DNA of 64,000 nucleotides from Oryzicola mucosus (lineage in GTDB: Bacteria; Pseudomonadota; Alphaproteobacteria; Rhizobiales; Rhizobiaceae), in assembly GCF_014534685.1 (NCBI RefSeq), contig NZ_JACVVX010000001.1:434001-498000 (forward strand), read 5' to 3'. The notes below the pieces were generated by a model. It ran no database searches and was not told the DNA's origin. It worked only from the letters and a program-made list of their open reading frames with translations. The position numbers and the translations under genes were made by a program. Below, in pieces: positions 1-10,500 of the stretch. Every line of letters starts with the position of its first letter. Positions within the stretch are counted from its first letter, which is position 1.

Positions 1-1764
1 GTCGATCTCGCACGCAGAAACGGCATGGCGATCTGCGGTCCGAACTGTCTCGGCCTGTTCAACCTCAACAGCGGTGCGGCTCTCTACTCCTCGCGCCTGT
101 CGACCGGAATGCTCAAGGGCGGGCTGGCGCTGGTCTCGCACTCGGGAGCGACCGCCATTGCGCTCGGCAATACCGGCCGGATCGGCATCAGCCATATCGT
201 CTCGTCCGGCAACAGTGCGGCGACCGACATTCCGGACTATCTCGATTATCTCGCCACCGACGACGCGACCAAAGCCATCGGCGTCGTCCTCGAGGCAATC
301 CGCGACCCGCAAGCCTTTGCAGACGCCATGCAGACGGTTCATGCGGCGGGCAAGCCGGTGATCGTGCTGCGCGCCGGCCGCTCGGAAAGCGGCGCGCGCG
401 CCACCGCCGCCCATACCGGGTCGCTTGCCGGCGCCGGCGAAGCCTATACTTCCTTCTTCCGGCGCAACGGCGTCCTTGAAGCCGGCGACATGGATGAGTT
501 TCTCGAAACCGCCGTCCTGTGCAGCGGTACGCGCCGTCCCCGGCGCGGCAAGGGATTGGCCGTTCTCGGCGTGTCCGGCGGCGGGGTCGCGCATGTGTCC
601 GACATCGCCGAAGAGACCGGCATCACGCTGCCGCCCTTCCACTGCGGCACGGTCGCTGCGCTTAGGACCCTGCTGCCGCCCTTCGCGACGCCGCAGAACC
701 CGCTCGACACAACCGGCATCGTCTTCGCCGATGCCTCTATCTATGGCCAGGTGCTGGACGTCATCGCGACCGATCCCGAGATCGGACTGATCGTGGCCGC
801 GCAGGACGCGCCCACCGGCCTGGATCAGGACGGTGCGGCCGAATATCTCGGCATCGCAGGCGCGGCGGCGGACTTCGCAAAACAGTCCGAAACGCCTGTC
901 GTTTTCATGAGCAATTTGTCGTCGGGCCACCATCCGGCGGTTAAGGCGGCGGCAGCCCGAGGTGTTACCGTCATGAACGGCACACGCGCCACGCTGCGCG
1001 CCATCAAGGCCGTGATGAATGTGGAAGTCGCCTCGCTGGATGAAGGCAAGCCCTGGGCAGCACCCGATCCGACATGGCTGCAGCGTATCGGCAGCGGCGT
1101 ACCGCTGACGGAACGCGAGGCAAAGGCATTCCTGGCGGCGAACGGATTGCCGACCACCCAGGAATATCTGGCGACAACAGCCGACGAGGCCGCGGCGGCG
1201 GCCGAGAAAACCGGCTTCCCGGTGGTGATGAAGATCGAATCGCCCGACATCGCCCATAAGACCGAAGCCGGCGGCGTGCGCCTGGGCATCGCTTCTGAAT
1301 CCGAAGCGCGCGAGGCGTTCGAAACGATCATCGCCAATGCCCGTGCCTATGATCCCAAGGCGGATCTGCGCGGCGTGGTGGTGCAGGAAATGGTGACGGG
1401 AGGGGTCGAGGCATTGGTCGGGCTCGTCCGGCACGAGCCGTTCGGCCTTGGCCTCGTCGTCGGCGTCGGCGGCGTGCTGGTCGAACTGATCAAGGACGCG
1501 GCCTTCGAACTCCTGCCGATCGACAAGCCGCTGGCGCTCGACATGATCGATCGCACCAAGCTTTCGCAGCTTCTGGCCGGCTATCGCGGCGCAGCGGCGG
1601 CCGATGCGGATGGGTTGGCCGATCTCATGGTCGCCCTGTCGGATGCAGCGCTGCGCTATGACGATGTGCTGGAAGCGATCGACCTGAACCCGGTCGCGGT
1701 CCTGCCGAAAGGCAGGGGCGTCCGGCTGCTCGACGCCTTGGTGATCGGGAAGAAGCCGGCCTGA
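1..1764 (+). CDS. Acetate--CoA ligase family protein (ADP-forming acyl-CoA synthetase), 5' truncated
   Basis: The reading frame is already open at base 1, so the first part of the gene lies outside the window; about 588 residues remain of a family usually near 700. These enzymes interconvert acyl-CoA plus ADP and phosphate with free acid plus ATP in the cytoplasm. Visible are the end of the CoA-binding domain (CGPNCLG), a succinyl-CoA-ligase-like domain with the conserved histidine in ATAAHTGSLAG, and a C-terminal ATP-grasp domain from about residue 365 (VVMKIESPDIAHKTEAGGV). An intrinsic terminator follows directly. The acyl substrate cannot be read from sequence. Confidence 0.9.
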   Translation, partial: VDLARRNGMAICGPNCLGLFNLNSGAALYSSRLSTGMLKGGLALVSHSGATAIALGNTGRIGISHIVSSGNSAATDIPDYLDYLATDDATKAIGVVLEAIRDPQAFADAMQTVHAAGKPVIVLRAGRSESGARATAAHTGSLAGAGEAYTSFFRRNGVLEAGDMDEFLETAVLCSGTRRPRRGKGLAVLGVSGGGVAHVSDIAEETGITLPPFHCGTVAALRTLLPPFATPQNPLDTTGIVFADASIYGQVLDVIATDPEIGLIVAAQDAPTGLDQDGAAEYLGIAGAAADFAKQSETPVVFMSNLSSGHHPAVKAAAARGVTVMNGTRATLRAIKAVMNVEVASLDEGKPWAAPDPTWLQRIGSGVPLTEREAKAFLAANGLPTTQEYLATTADEAAAAAEKTGFPVVMKIESPDIAHKTEAGGVRLGIASESEAREAFETIIANARAYDPKADLRGVVVQEMVTGGVEALVGLVRHEPFGLGLVVGVGGVLVELIKDAAFELLPIDKPLALDMIDRTKLSQLLAGYRGAAAADADGLADLMVALSDAALRYDDVLEAIDLNPVAVLPKGRGVRLLDALVIGKKPA

Positions 1765-1776
1765 CCTTCCCATACG

Positions 1777-1810
1777 AAAAGCCCGCCGCCGTTTCCGGTA
1801 GCGGGCTTTT
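1777..1810 (+). terminator. Intrinsic terminator after the acyl-CoA ligase
   Basis: The arms AAAAGCCCGC (1777-1786) and GCGGGCTTTT (1801-1810) are perfect inverted repeats ending in a T run. It can act in both directions, between the ligase and the convergent DUF1344 gene. Confidence 0.8.
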
Positions 1811-1842
1811 GTCAGGTCCTCAGAAGGACCGGTGGCAAAGGT

Positions 1843-2088
1843 TTAGCGGGTGAAGACCACGTCAACCTTGTCGCCACGGCCGTTGAAATCCACCGAAGCA
1901 TGCGAACCGGCCTGGAGGTTTGCCGGAATAGCAACGTCAAGTGGAACAGTCACGCTCTGGCCGCTTTCAAATGTAATGACGCGGGTTTCCGGGTTGTAAT
2001 ACTCAACAGTACCACTAACCGGAACGGCTGCAAAAGCCGAACCACCGAGAAGAGCCAGAGCAGCAGCGGAAATGAGAATCTTTTTCAT
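1843..2088 (-). CDS. Small secreted DUF1344-type protein
   Basis: An 81-residue protein with an obvious Sec signal peptide (MKKILISAAALALLGGSAFA, cleavage near residue 20) and a mature part of about 60 residues predicted to be all-beta. The VSGTVEYYNPETRVITFESG pattern matches the DUF1344 family, common in Rhizobiales and of unknown function. The ATG is preceded by AAGGTAA, a usable ribosome binding site. It is convergent with the acyl-CoA ligase and separated from it by a terminator. It is probably periplasmic. Confidence 0.8.
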   Translation of the reverse strand: MKKILISAAALALLGGSAFAAVPVSGTVEYYNPETRVITFESGQSVTVPLDVAIPANLQAGSHASVDFNGRGDKVDVVFTR

Positions 2089-2276
2089 AGCAATTACCTT
2101 TGTAGTCTTAAAAATTTTCGGACATCAAACGGTTTCGTCTGTCCGATGAATGATACATAGGACCCTATGAAATTCTTTTAAAGGCCTCCCGCGCACGATT
2201 TTCGTGACGCACCGTTCACGAAATCGCGATTGGCCGGTGATCCCCTTTGATTATGCCTTGAAGTCCGCTGGTGGCG

Positions 2277-3854
2277 TCAGCGGCTCCAGCTTCCCAGGCC
2301 GTTGGCGTCGTAGAAATCGATGGTGAAGCCGCTGACCTTCTCGCCGCTGGCGGCGAATGTCACCGAGGATCGCGAGCCCTTCGGTGCATTTTCGCCGGAA
2401 GGCTCGATGGCGAAGGTGTCGCCGTCCCACGGCAGCAGCTTGAAGTTCTGACCGCGCCGACCCAGTGTCATCACCAGCCCGTCGGGGCCATTGCCAATCT
2501 CCGCCGGGCCGAAATAGCTGTTGTCGTAGCGACCGGCATAGGCATCGAGCGGCCGCTCCGCCGCCGGATTTGCCGGCCGCTCCACCTTGGCCAGATCGCC
2601 CTCCGGATCGAGCATATGCGCCATGACGCTGTGATAGGCGCCGTACCAGTCGCGCGTCGCAGTGCCGAACTGGACGATATCCATGAACTCCACCGCGATG
2701 CCTTCGGCGACGCCGACCGGGCTGCCATTGGTCAGAACCACGATGCCGACCTTGGCGGCCGGATTGACGTTGATCGTCGTGCCCGCGCCCAGCGCAAAGG
2801 CGCCGGAGTGGTTGACGTTGACATGACCGCCCGCGGTTACGCCGACATTGAGGCCATAGCCGTAGAAGCCGGTCCGCGCGTCGAACGCATGCGCGGGGCT
2901 GCTGACGGCCTGCGGACTCATCATCGGCAAAAGCACATCTTCCGAGATCAACTGCCCGCCATTGTGGGAGCCGCCCGCCAGAAGAAGCTTCAACCATTCG
3001 GCCAGATCGAGCACATTGGAGGACACGCCGCCGGCCGGCGACTGCGCGTCGGGTTCGCGCTGGTAGAGCGGCTGGAACTTGCCGTCCTGCAAGGCATGCA
3101 GCACGGCGCGGTTGTCCCGCGCCATGAAATCCTTGTAGCGCGAACTGGTCGAGGCCATGCCGAGCGGCTGATACAGCGCTTCCTCGGCCAGCGTCTCCCA
3201 CGGCTTGCCGGCGGCGGCCGCTATCGCCTCGCCGGCGATGGTCGTGCCGAAATTCGCGTAGTGGTAGGAGGCGCGGAATGAATCGAGCGGCACCTGCGAC
3301 AGCCTTGCGATGATCTCGTCACGGCTGAAGCCGAGATCCTCGAGATCGTCGCCGGCGGCAGGGGGCAGGCCGGTATGATGCGCGAAGAAATCGCCGATCG
3401 TGGCATGCGAGCCGACATAGGGATCGCTGAGCTTGAAGTCGGGCAGGTACTTCACCACAGGATCGGTCCACGCCGCCTTGCCCTTGGTGATCTCGATGGC
3501 GGCGATGGTGGCCGAAATCGGCTTGGACACCGAAGCTATCTGGAACACCGTTTCCGGTGTGATCGGATCGGGCTTGCCGATCTCGCGCAGGCCATAGCCT
3601 TGTGAGAAGACGGTCTTGCCGTCATGCACGACCGCGACGGCCACGCCCGGCACGCCGCTGCGCTCGATGATTTTCGCCACGATATCGGGCAGCGCTTCCA
3701 CAGCCTTCGGCACGCCGTTTTCGGCCAGCGTCATGGCATCCTGGCTGGGCGCTGCGCCCAGCGTGATCGGCATCTCCTGGGCAAAAGCCCCGGGAGGGGC
3801 GAGCGCTATCAGCATGACGGTTGAAAGCAGGACTTTGAGGCTCGACAAGCGCAT
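2277..3854 (-). CDS. Secreted serine hydrolase, beta-lactamase/penicillin-binding family (class C-like)
   Basis: A 525-residue protein starting with a signal peptide (MRLSSLKVLLSTVMLIALAP, cleavage near AFA-QE). The start at 3854 is chosen over upstream in-frame starts because GGAGGAG lies just before it and the signal peptide begins there. The serine hydrolase motifs are present: SVSK (Ser108, Lys111), a YAN motif (Tyr-x-Asn) near residue 205, and HSG about 150 residues later. The C-terminal 130 residues form a beta-rich DUF3471-like extension. The family includes esterases, D-aminopeptidases and class C beta-lactamases, so the substrate is unknown. It stands alone. Confidence 0.85.
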   Translation of the reverse strand: MRLSSLKVLLSTVMLIALAPPGAFAQEMPITLGAAPSQDAMTLAENGVPKAVEALPDIVAKIIERSGVPGVAVAVVHDGKTVFSQGYGLREIGKPDPITPETVFQIASVSKPISATIAAIEITKGKAAWTDPVVKYLPDFKLSDPYVGSHATIGDFFAHHTGLPPAAGDDLEDLGFSRDEIIARLSQVPLDSFRASYHYANFGTTIAGEAIAAAAGKPWETLAEEALYQPLGMASTSSRYKDFMARDNRAVLHALQDGKFQPLYQREPDAQSPAGGVSSNVLDLAEWLKLLLAGGSHNGGQLISEDVLLPMMSPQAVSSPAHAFDARTGFYGYGLNVGVTAGGHVNVNHSGAFALGAGTTINVNPAAKVGIVVLTNGSPVGVAEGIAVEFMDIVQFGTATRDWYGAYHSVMAHMLDPEGDLAKVERPANPAAERPLDAYAGRYDNSYFGPAEIGNGPDGLVMTLGRRGQNFKLLPWDGDTFAIEPSGENAPKGSRSSVTFAASGEKVSGFTIDFYDANGLGSWSR

Positions 3855-4068
3855 TGCAACTCCTCCGGAAACAGCCGCCTGACAGACAAGGCTCTTGTAT
3901 CCATCGAAGACCAAGACGCCGCCCATATTCATACCAATATGAGGCTGGATTCGATCGGAGTTCAAACGATTTTGATAGCGGGCTGCCCGGCCCCGAAAAC
4001 GAGGGAGACGAGCCGTCACGAATGCTGGGACTTTTGTAATTTGCGACAGTGCTGGTGCGATCGCGCCT

Positions 4069-4086
4069 CTCCCCGTTCACGGGGAG
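4069..4086. repeat. REP-like palindrome
   Basis: CTCCCCGT-TC-ACGGGGAG is a perfect 18-bp inverted repeat, followed by a rhizobial-type GGCAGGGGGATGAGGGG tail. It lies between two minus-strand genes. Related palindromes recur at 56-57.4 kb. Confidence 0.6.
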
Positions 4087-4139
4087 ACGGTCCCGGCAGG
4101 GGGATGAGGGGCGGCAAGAACGTCCGCCCCTCTCAAGTC

Positions 4140-5135
4140 CTACTTCGAAATATCGATCACCACGCGGCCGCGAATCTGGCCGGCGAGGATGTCGTTGGCA
4201 AGCTTCGGCAAGTCGGACATCCCAGCCACCGTGGTCATGGATTCAAGATGCGTCTTGTCGAGATGCTCGGCGAGCGTCTTCCAGGCTGCCTCGCGCTTGG
4301 CGCGCGGCGCCATGACCGAATCCACGCCCAAAAGCGCTACCGACCGCAGGATGTGCGGCAGCACGGTGCCCGGCAGATCGGCGCCGCCGGCGAGACCGCA
4401 GGCCGCCACCGCGCCGCCATAGACGGTCTGCGACAGCACATTGGCTAGGGTTGTCGAGCCGACGGAATCCACGGCGCCTGCCCAGCGTTCCTTCTGCAGC
4501 GGTCCGCCCTTTTCGGAGAGCGTCGCGCGGTCGATGAAGTTGGTCGCGCCGAGGCCGCCGAGATACTCATGCGTTTCCGGACGGCCGGTCGATGCGGTGA
4601 CGGTGTAACCCTTGGTCGACAGCAGGCTGATGGCGGTCGAACCGACGCCGCCGGCAGCACCCGTGACCAGCACTTCCTTGCCGCCGGGCTGGATGGCGCC
4701 CCAGGCTTCGAGCGCGTTGACGCACAGGGCGGCGGTGTAACCCGCCGTACCGATCGCCATGGCGTCCTGGAAGCTGAAGGCGTCGGGCAAGCGGATCAGC
4801 CATTCCGGCTTGACGCGCTGGAAGCGGGAATAGCCGCCCCATTCGGTCTCCGACAATCCCCAGCCGTTGAGCACGACTTTGTCGCCGGCCTTCCATTCGT
4901 CGGAACGCGACTCGACCACGGTGCCGGCGATGTCGATGCCGGCCACCATCGGCAGGCGGCGCGCGATGCGGCCCTTGCCGGAGACGGCGAGGCCGTCCTT
5001 GTAGTTCAGCGTGGAGAAGGCAACCTCGACCAGAACGTCGTGGTCGGGCAATTCGGCAACCGTCAGGTCGCGGAATTCGGCCTTGGGCTTGCCCTCGTTG
5101 TCAACGATCATCAGGGCGCGGAAAGTCTCACTCAT
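4140..5135 (-). CDS. acuI: Acrylyl-CoA reductase (NADPH), YhdH/AcuI family
   Basis: A 331-residue medium-chain dehydrogenase/reductase that reduces acrylyl-CoA to propionyl-CoA with NADPH, detoxifying the reactive intermediate of DMSP and 3-hydroxypropionate metabolism. It has the N-terminal GroES-like fold (STLNYKDGLAVSGKG, a strong YhdH signature near residue 42), a Rossmann fold with TGAAGGVGS near residue 158, and no catalytic zinc ligands, as expected. Length matches the family. The downstream neighbour in the same direction is the serine hydrolase. The GntR regulator ends 50 bp upstream and may be co-transcribed. Substrate specificity is inferred from the family. Confidence 0.88.
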   Translation of the reverse strand: MSETFRALMIVDNEGKPKAEFRDLTVAELPDHDVLVEVAFSTLNYKDGLAVSGKGRIARRLPMVAGIDIAGTVVESRSDEWKAGDKVVLNGWGLSETEWGGYSRFQRVKPEWLIRLPDAFSFQDAMAIGTAGYTAALCVNALEAWGAIQPGGKEVLVTGAAGGVGSTAISLLSTKGYTVTASTGRPETHEYLGGLGATNFIDRATLSEKGGPLQKERWAGAVDSVGSTTLANVLSQTVYGGAVAACGLAGGADLPGTVLPHILRSVALLGVDSVMAPRAKREAAWKTLAEHLDKTHLESMTTVAGMSDLPKLANDILAGQIRGRVVIDISK

Positions 5136-5185
5136 GGTTTTCTCCCGTTCTTCACTTAATCTGGTCTTCGATTGGTTGGCTTGGT

Positions 5186-5941
5186 TCAGAGCGGGCCGGC
5201 TGCTTCGGCATCCTGCGCGCGCCGCTCGAGCGCGAGCATGAAGGTGTCGCGCATGCCCAGAATATGCTCGCGCAGAAGGCCGCCGGCGGTCTCGACGTCA
5301 TGCGCCCTGATGGCATCGACGATACGCCGGTGCCATTCGGAGGCCTCCCTTCGCTCGCGATAGCGGTAGGTAACCATGTTGGTGATCGGAATGAAGGCTT
5401 CGATGACGGTGTACATCATCAGCTTCAGCGGGCCGTTGCCGGCCGCATCGACCAAGGCGCGGTGAAACCGCACATCCGAGGCGCAGAACTCCTCGTCCGT
5501 CATTTCCTCGCGCAGCTGAAACTCGACCTCGGCCTCCATCGCCGCGATATCGGCGTCGGTGCGGTTGGCGGCGGCAAGCCGCGCGCAGATGCATTCGGTT
5601 TCCATCCTGGCGGTGACGATCTCGTCGATGTCGAAAGCACCGATACCCACCAGCAGCGTCGCCGCGCCGGTGATCGCCTTGGACAGTCCCTCGGGGTCGG
5701 GTCGGGTGACGAAATTGCCTCCGGTCGGGCCGCGCCGCGAACGGATCAGGTTCTGCGCGGCAAGCCGCTTGAGCGCCTCGCGCACCGTGGGACGGGAAAT
5801 GCCGAAACGCCGGGCGAGCTCTTCCTCGTTGGGAAGCCGTTCGTCGACCTTGAGACGGCCCTCGAGAATGGCGGCGCGGATGTTGTCCGCCACCTGCTTG
5901 GCTAGGCCGGTGCGCACCACCTCGTCGTAGTTCAGGCTCAT
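5186..5941 (-). CDS. FadR-subfamily GntR transcriptional regulator
   Basis: A 251-residue regulator with an N-terminal winged helix-turn-helix (GRLKVDERLPNEEELARRFG and SRPTVREALKRLAAQNLI, residues 20-75) and a C-terminal all-helical FCD ligand-binding domain (about 95-230). The ATG at 5941 has GAGAGGGG upstream; much longer in-frame extensions run antisense through the neighbouring dehydrogenase and are not credible. It is divergent from the 2-hydroxyacid dehydrogenase/ketoacid oxidoreductase pair, 126 bp away. It probably controls that pair and itself through palindromes in the shared promoter. Regulators of this kind usually bind small carboxylic acids. Confidence 0.9.
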   Translation of the reverse strand: MSLNYDEVVRTGLAKQVADNIRAAILEGRLKVDERLPNEEELARRFGISRPTVREALKRLAAQNLIRSRRGPTGGNFVTRPDPEGLSKAITGAATLLVGIGAFDIDEIVTARMETECICARLAAANRTDADIAAMEAEVEFQLREEMTDEEFCASDVRFHRALVDAAGNGPLKLMMYTVIEAFIPITNMVTYRYRERREASEWHRRIVDAIRAHDVETAGGLLREHILGMRDTFMLALERRAQDAEAAGPL

Positions 5942-5988
5942 GCAAACCCCTCTCCGATGTGCGTCCGTTGTAGCCGAGAAATCCTCGT

Positions 5989-6016
5989 TTTCAAATTGAA
6001 ATATAGGTTTGACAAA
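5989..6016. promoter_or_regulatory. Divergent promoter with two candidate GntR operators
   Basis: The A+T-rich gap between regulator and dehydrogenase holds a 13-bp palindrome TTTCAAATTGAAA (5989-6001) and a second, TTTGACAAA (6008-6016), flanked by TATA on both sides. A -35-like TTGACA (6009-6014) overlaps the second. The layout suits repression by the divergent GntR protein. Binding is inference. Confidence 0.5.
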
Positions 6017-6067
6017 TATAAAATTGGGCTTAGCCTTAAATCTTTCCGGGTTCAGGAATGCACCACC

Positions 6068-7528
6068 ATGCCGACCGCCGCAGCCACCAACGATAACGCC
6101 ACGGCCATCTCCCCCGCCCTCCCCCAAGGCCTCCTGCAGGCCCTGGCGGCGGCGCTGCCTGCCGAGTGCATCATGAGCGACGGCGCCGTAGATGCCCGCT
6201 ACAGCGAGGCGCAGGGCGACAAGAAGGGCACTCAGCCGCTTCTGGTTCTGCGCCCCAAAACCACGGCCGAGGTGTCCGCCGTCCTCTCCATCTGCAATGC
6301 GCATGGCCAGCGCCTCGTCACCCAGGGCGGACGCACCGGCCTCTCCAGCAGCGCGCGGGTCTGCGAGGGGGAAGCGGTGCTGTCGCTCGAACGCATGACG
6401 GCGCTCGATCCCGTCGATAGCGATGCCGGAACGATCGTCGTCGATGCCGGCGTGGCACTGCAGACGCTGCAGGAAACCGCCGATGCGGCGGGCCTGATGT
6501 TCGGCGTCGATATCGGCGCGCGCGGCTCGGCCACGGTGGGCGGCAACGTCGCCACCAATGCCGGCGGCATTCGCGTTCTGCGCTACGGCATGTATCGCGC
6601 CCAGATCCTCGGGCTCGAGGCCGTGCTTGCCGACGGGACGGTGCTGAGTTCGCTCAAGGGGCTTGCTAAGGACAATTCCGGCTACGACCTCAACCAGCTT
6701 TTCATCGGCAGCGAAGGCACGCTTGGCGTGGTCACCCGCGCGTGTCTCAAGCTGCATCCCAAACCGCTTTACGAAAGCAATGCCTTTTGCGCCCTGCCCT
6801 CGGTAGAAGCGGCGATCACGCTTCTGTCGCGCCTGCGTTCTGCGATGGGGCCGATGCTGTCGGCCTTCGAGATCATCTTTCCCGCCGTCTACGAGAGCGC
6901 GCTGCGCTTCTCCGGCAAGCAGCGCCCGGTCCAGGCCACCGGCGACGTCTATGTCCTCGCCGAAATCCAGGGCACCAAGGCCGAGGTCGACAATGAACGC
7001 TTCGCCGAAGCGCTGATCCAGGCCTGCGAGGACGAGATCGTCAGCGACGTGACCGTATCGCAGTCGCCGCGCGAATTCCGCGCCATCTGGGAGCTGCGCG
7101 AGGCCTGCAGCCACTACATCACAAGCTGCAGCAACATGGTCGGCTGCGACATCAGCGTGGCGCTGCGCGAAATGCCGGGCTTCCTGTCCTCCGCCGACAT
7201 CGCCGTGCGCACCGCCGACGAAAACGCCTCCTTCAATGTCTTTGGCCATCTCGGCGACGGCAATCTGCATTACATCGTCGGCACCGAAAAGCCTGACGCC
7301 GTGACCGATGCCATCCTGTCCTGCGTGAAGGCGGCCAATGGCAGCATCTCGGCAGAGCACGGCATTGGCCTCGACAAGAAGCAATGGCTGCATCTGTGCC
7401 GCAGCGACGCCGAAATCGCCGCGATGCGCCGGCTCAAGGCGGCGTTCGACCCGAATGGAATCCTGAATCCCGGCCGTATTTTCGATATGCCGGCCCAGCA
7501 GCCGCCAGAGAAGGACGCTCGATCATGA
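6068..7528 (+). CDS. FAD-binding oxidase, D-2-hydroxyacid dehydrogenase (GlcD/D2HGDH-like)
   Basis: A 486-residue FAD enzyme of the GlcD/D-lactate/D-2-hydroxyglutarate dehydrogenase family, oxidising a D-2-hydroxyacid to the 2-ketoacid. The PCMH-type FAD domain spans about residues 50-225 (LVTQGGRTGLSSSAR; TVGGNVATNAGG), and the C-terminal FAD-linked oxidase domain ends with FGHLGDGNLHYIV and SAEHGIGLDKK, the metal- and substrate-binding signatures. The ATG at 6068 is preferred because the upstream part of the frame lies in the A+T-rich promoter. Its TGA overlaps the next gene's ATG (ATGA), so the two are translationally coupled. The pairing suggests its 2-ketoacid product feeds the downstream oxidoreductase. 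Confidence 0.88.
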   Translation: MPTAAATNDNATAISPALPQGLLQALAAALPAECIMSDGAVDARYSEAQGDKKGTQPLLVLRPKTTAEVSAVLSICNAHGQRLVTQGGRTGLSSSARVCEGEAVLSLERMTALDPVDSDAGTIVVDAGVALQTLQETADAAGLMFGVDIGARGSATVGGNVATNAGGIRVLRYGMYRAQILGLEAVLADGTVLSSLKGLAKDNSGYDLNQLFIGSEGTLGVVTRACLKLHPKPLYESNAFCALPSVEAAITLLSRLRSAMGPMLSAFEIIFPAVYESALRFSGKQRPVQATGDVYVLAEIQGTKAEVDNERFAEALIQACEDEIVSDVTVSQSPREFRAIWELREACSHYITSCSNMVGCDISVALREMPGFLSSADIAVRTADENASFNVFGHLGDGNLHYIVGTEKPDAVTDAILSCVKAANGSISAEHGIGLDKKQWLHLCRSDAEIAAMRRLKAAFDPNGILNPGRIFDMPAQQPPEKDARS

Positions 7529-10500
7529 GTGCTGCACCCGCTTCCACCGCCGCGCAGCTCTTCGAGATGACCGATCTCGACGACCGCTACACGCTGCCCA
7601 AGGGCCGTATCCTCGTCTCCGGCACCCAGGCGCTGATCCGCCTGCCAATGGTGATGCGCGAGCGCGACCTGGCGCAAGGGTTGAACACTGCCGGCTACGT
7701 TTCCGGCTATCGCGGCTCGCCGCTCGCCTCCTTCGACCGCGAGATGGGCAAGGCCGAAAAATACCTCAAGGAACACCACATCGTCTTCCGCCCCGGCCTC
7801 AACGAGGACATGGCGGCAACCGCCGTGTGGGGCACGCAGCAGACCGGCATGTTTCCCGGCTCGCGCTATGACGGCGTGTTTTCCATGTGGTACGGCAAGG
7901 GTCCGGGCGTCGACCGCACCATGGACGTCATCCGCCACGCCAACGCCGTCGGCACCGACAAGCATGGCGGCGTGCTGCTCTTGGTCGGCGACGACCACGG
8001 CGCCGTCTCCTCCACCCTGCCCCATCAGAGCGAGCACAATCTGATCTCGGCCATGGTGCCGATGCTGTCGCCGGCCGGCGTCGGCGAATATATCGACTAT
8101 GGCGTGCTCGGCTGGGAAATGAGCCGCTATTCCGGGGCCTGGATCGGCTTCAAGTGCCAGACCGAAACCGTCGAATGCTCGGCCACCGTCGATCTCGACC
8201 CCGAGCGCCTCAAGATCGTCAAGCCGGATCTCATCCTGCCGGGCGACGGCCTGTCGCTGCGCTGGCCCGACGGCCCGCACGCGATGGAACAGCGCCTCGA
8301 ACACAAGATGCAGGCGGTGCATGCCTTTGCCCTGGCCAATGGCATCGACCGCGCTGTCTGGCGCAACGGCAAGCCGCGCATCGGTATCGTCTCGACCGGC
8401 AAATCCTGGCTCGACCTGCTCGCCGCGCTCGATGCGCTCGGCATCGACGAGATCCGCGCCGGCGAACTCGGCATCGCGCTCTACAAGATCGGCCTGGCAT
8501 GGCCCATCGAGCCCACCGGCCTGATCGACTTCGCACGCGACCTCGACCAGGTGCTGGTTGTCGAGGAAAAGCGCCCGATCCTGGAAGACCAGATCAAGTC
8601 GCTGCTGTTCAATCTGCCGGACGGACGCCGCCCGCGCATCGTCGGCAAGCAGGACGAAAACGGCGCGCCGCTTCTGCCCAGCCATGGCGAGATCGACAGC
8701 GTGGCGGTTGCCCGCGCCATCGTTTCGCGGCTCGGCGGCGGCGATGAGGCCATCAGGAGCCGTGCCGCGCGCATCGAGGAGATCGTTGCCGCCACGCCCA
8801 GCGAGGCCACGGCGCTCAAGCGCGACGCCTATTTCTGCTCGGGCTGCCCGCATTCCGTTTCCACCCGCATTCCCGACGGCAGCCGCGCCACCACCGGCAT
8901 CGGCTGCCACATGATGGTGATCGGCCTGCCGGAGCGCAACACCTCGACCTTTACCCAGATGGGCGGCGAAGGCGGCGCATGGATCGGCCTGTCGCACTTC
9001 ACCGACGAGAAGCACATTTTCGTCAATATGGGCGACGGCACCTATTTTCACTCCGGCATGCTCGCCATCCGCGCGGCCATCGCCGGTCGCGTCAACGCCA
9101 CCTACAAGATCCTTTATAACGACGCGGTCGCCATGACCGGCGGCCAGCGCCATGACGGCGACAACACAGTTCCCTCCATCGTCGACCAGGTTCTGGCCGA
9201 GGGCGCAAAGCGCGTGGTGGTGGTGTCGGAAAAGCCCGAGGTCTGGCAGGGCGTGCTGCCGCGCACGGTCAGCATCCACCACCGCGACGAACTCGACGCC
9301 GTGCAGCGCGAGCTGCGCGAGATCGAGGGCGTCACCGTTCTCGTCTACGATCAGGTCTGCGCCGCCGAGAAGCGCCGCCGCCGCAAACGCGGCGCGCTCG
9401 CCCAGTCCGAAAGGCGCGCCTTCATCAACGAGCTGGTCTGCGAGGGCTGCGGCGACTGTTCGGCGGTTTCCAACTGCATTTCCGTCGAGCCGGTGGAAAC
9501 CGAGTTCGGCCGCAAGCGCCGCATCAATCAGTCGAGCTGCAACACCGACCTGTCCTGCATCAAGGGTTTTTGCCCCAGCTTCGTCACCATCGAAGGCGGC
9601 AAGCTGCGCAAGGCCAAGGGTCAGGCCGCCGCGATCAAGCCCGGCGACCTGCCGATGCCGCATCTTCAGCCCATCGACGGCGCCTTCAACATGCTGCTTG
9701 CCGGTATCGGCGGCACCGGCGTCATCACGGTCAGCGCCGTGCTCTCCATGGCCGCCCATCTCGAAGGCCTGTCGATCCTGACGCTCGACCAGACCGGCCT
9801 TGCCCAGAAGAACGGCGCAGTGGTCTCGCATGTGCGCATCGCGCCCAAGCCCGAAATGCTCAACGCCGCGCGCATCGGCGCCGGCGAAGCCGACCTCGTG
9901 CTTGGCTTCGACGTCGTGGTCTCCGCTTCGCCCAAGTCGCTGGCAACCTTCGGCAAGGGCCGCACCCGCGCCGTGCTGGACGACCATTTCGCGCCCACCG
10001 CCTCCTTCGTGCAGAACACGGCCATCGACTTCCGCCAGGAAGCCACGCTGCTGTCGCTGAAAAAGGCTGCCGGCGAGGATGCGGTGCAGATGATCTCGGC
10101 CTCGAAACTCGGCACCGCTTTGATGGGCGACGCCATCGCGGCCAACATGTTCCTGCTCGGCTATGCCTGGCAGCGCGGCCTGGTGCCGATCGGCTTCGAC
10201 GCCATCGACCGGGCGCTGGAACTCAACGGCACGGGCCTTGCCATGAACCGCACAGCCTTTGCCTGGGGCCGCCGCGCCGCCGTCGATCCGGAGGGCGTCA
10301 TCGCCGCTGCCGGTCTCGGCAAGCCCCCTGAGCCCAGGGCGGAAACGCTGGAGGACATCGTCGAACGCCGTTCGGCGTTCCTGACCGACTATCAGGACGC
10401 CAAATATGCCGCGCGCTACCGCGAGCTTGTCGAAACCGCGCGCAAGGCGGAAGCGCCGCTCGGCTCGACGGATTTCGCCATGGCGGTGGCCCGCAACGCC

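Noticed and set aside
5942-7393. 484-codon N-terminal extension of the GntR regulator
   Set aside because: It runs antisense to the dehydrogenase gene; the DNA-binding domain starts a few residues after the ATG at 5941.
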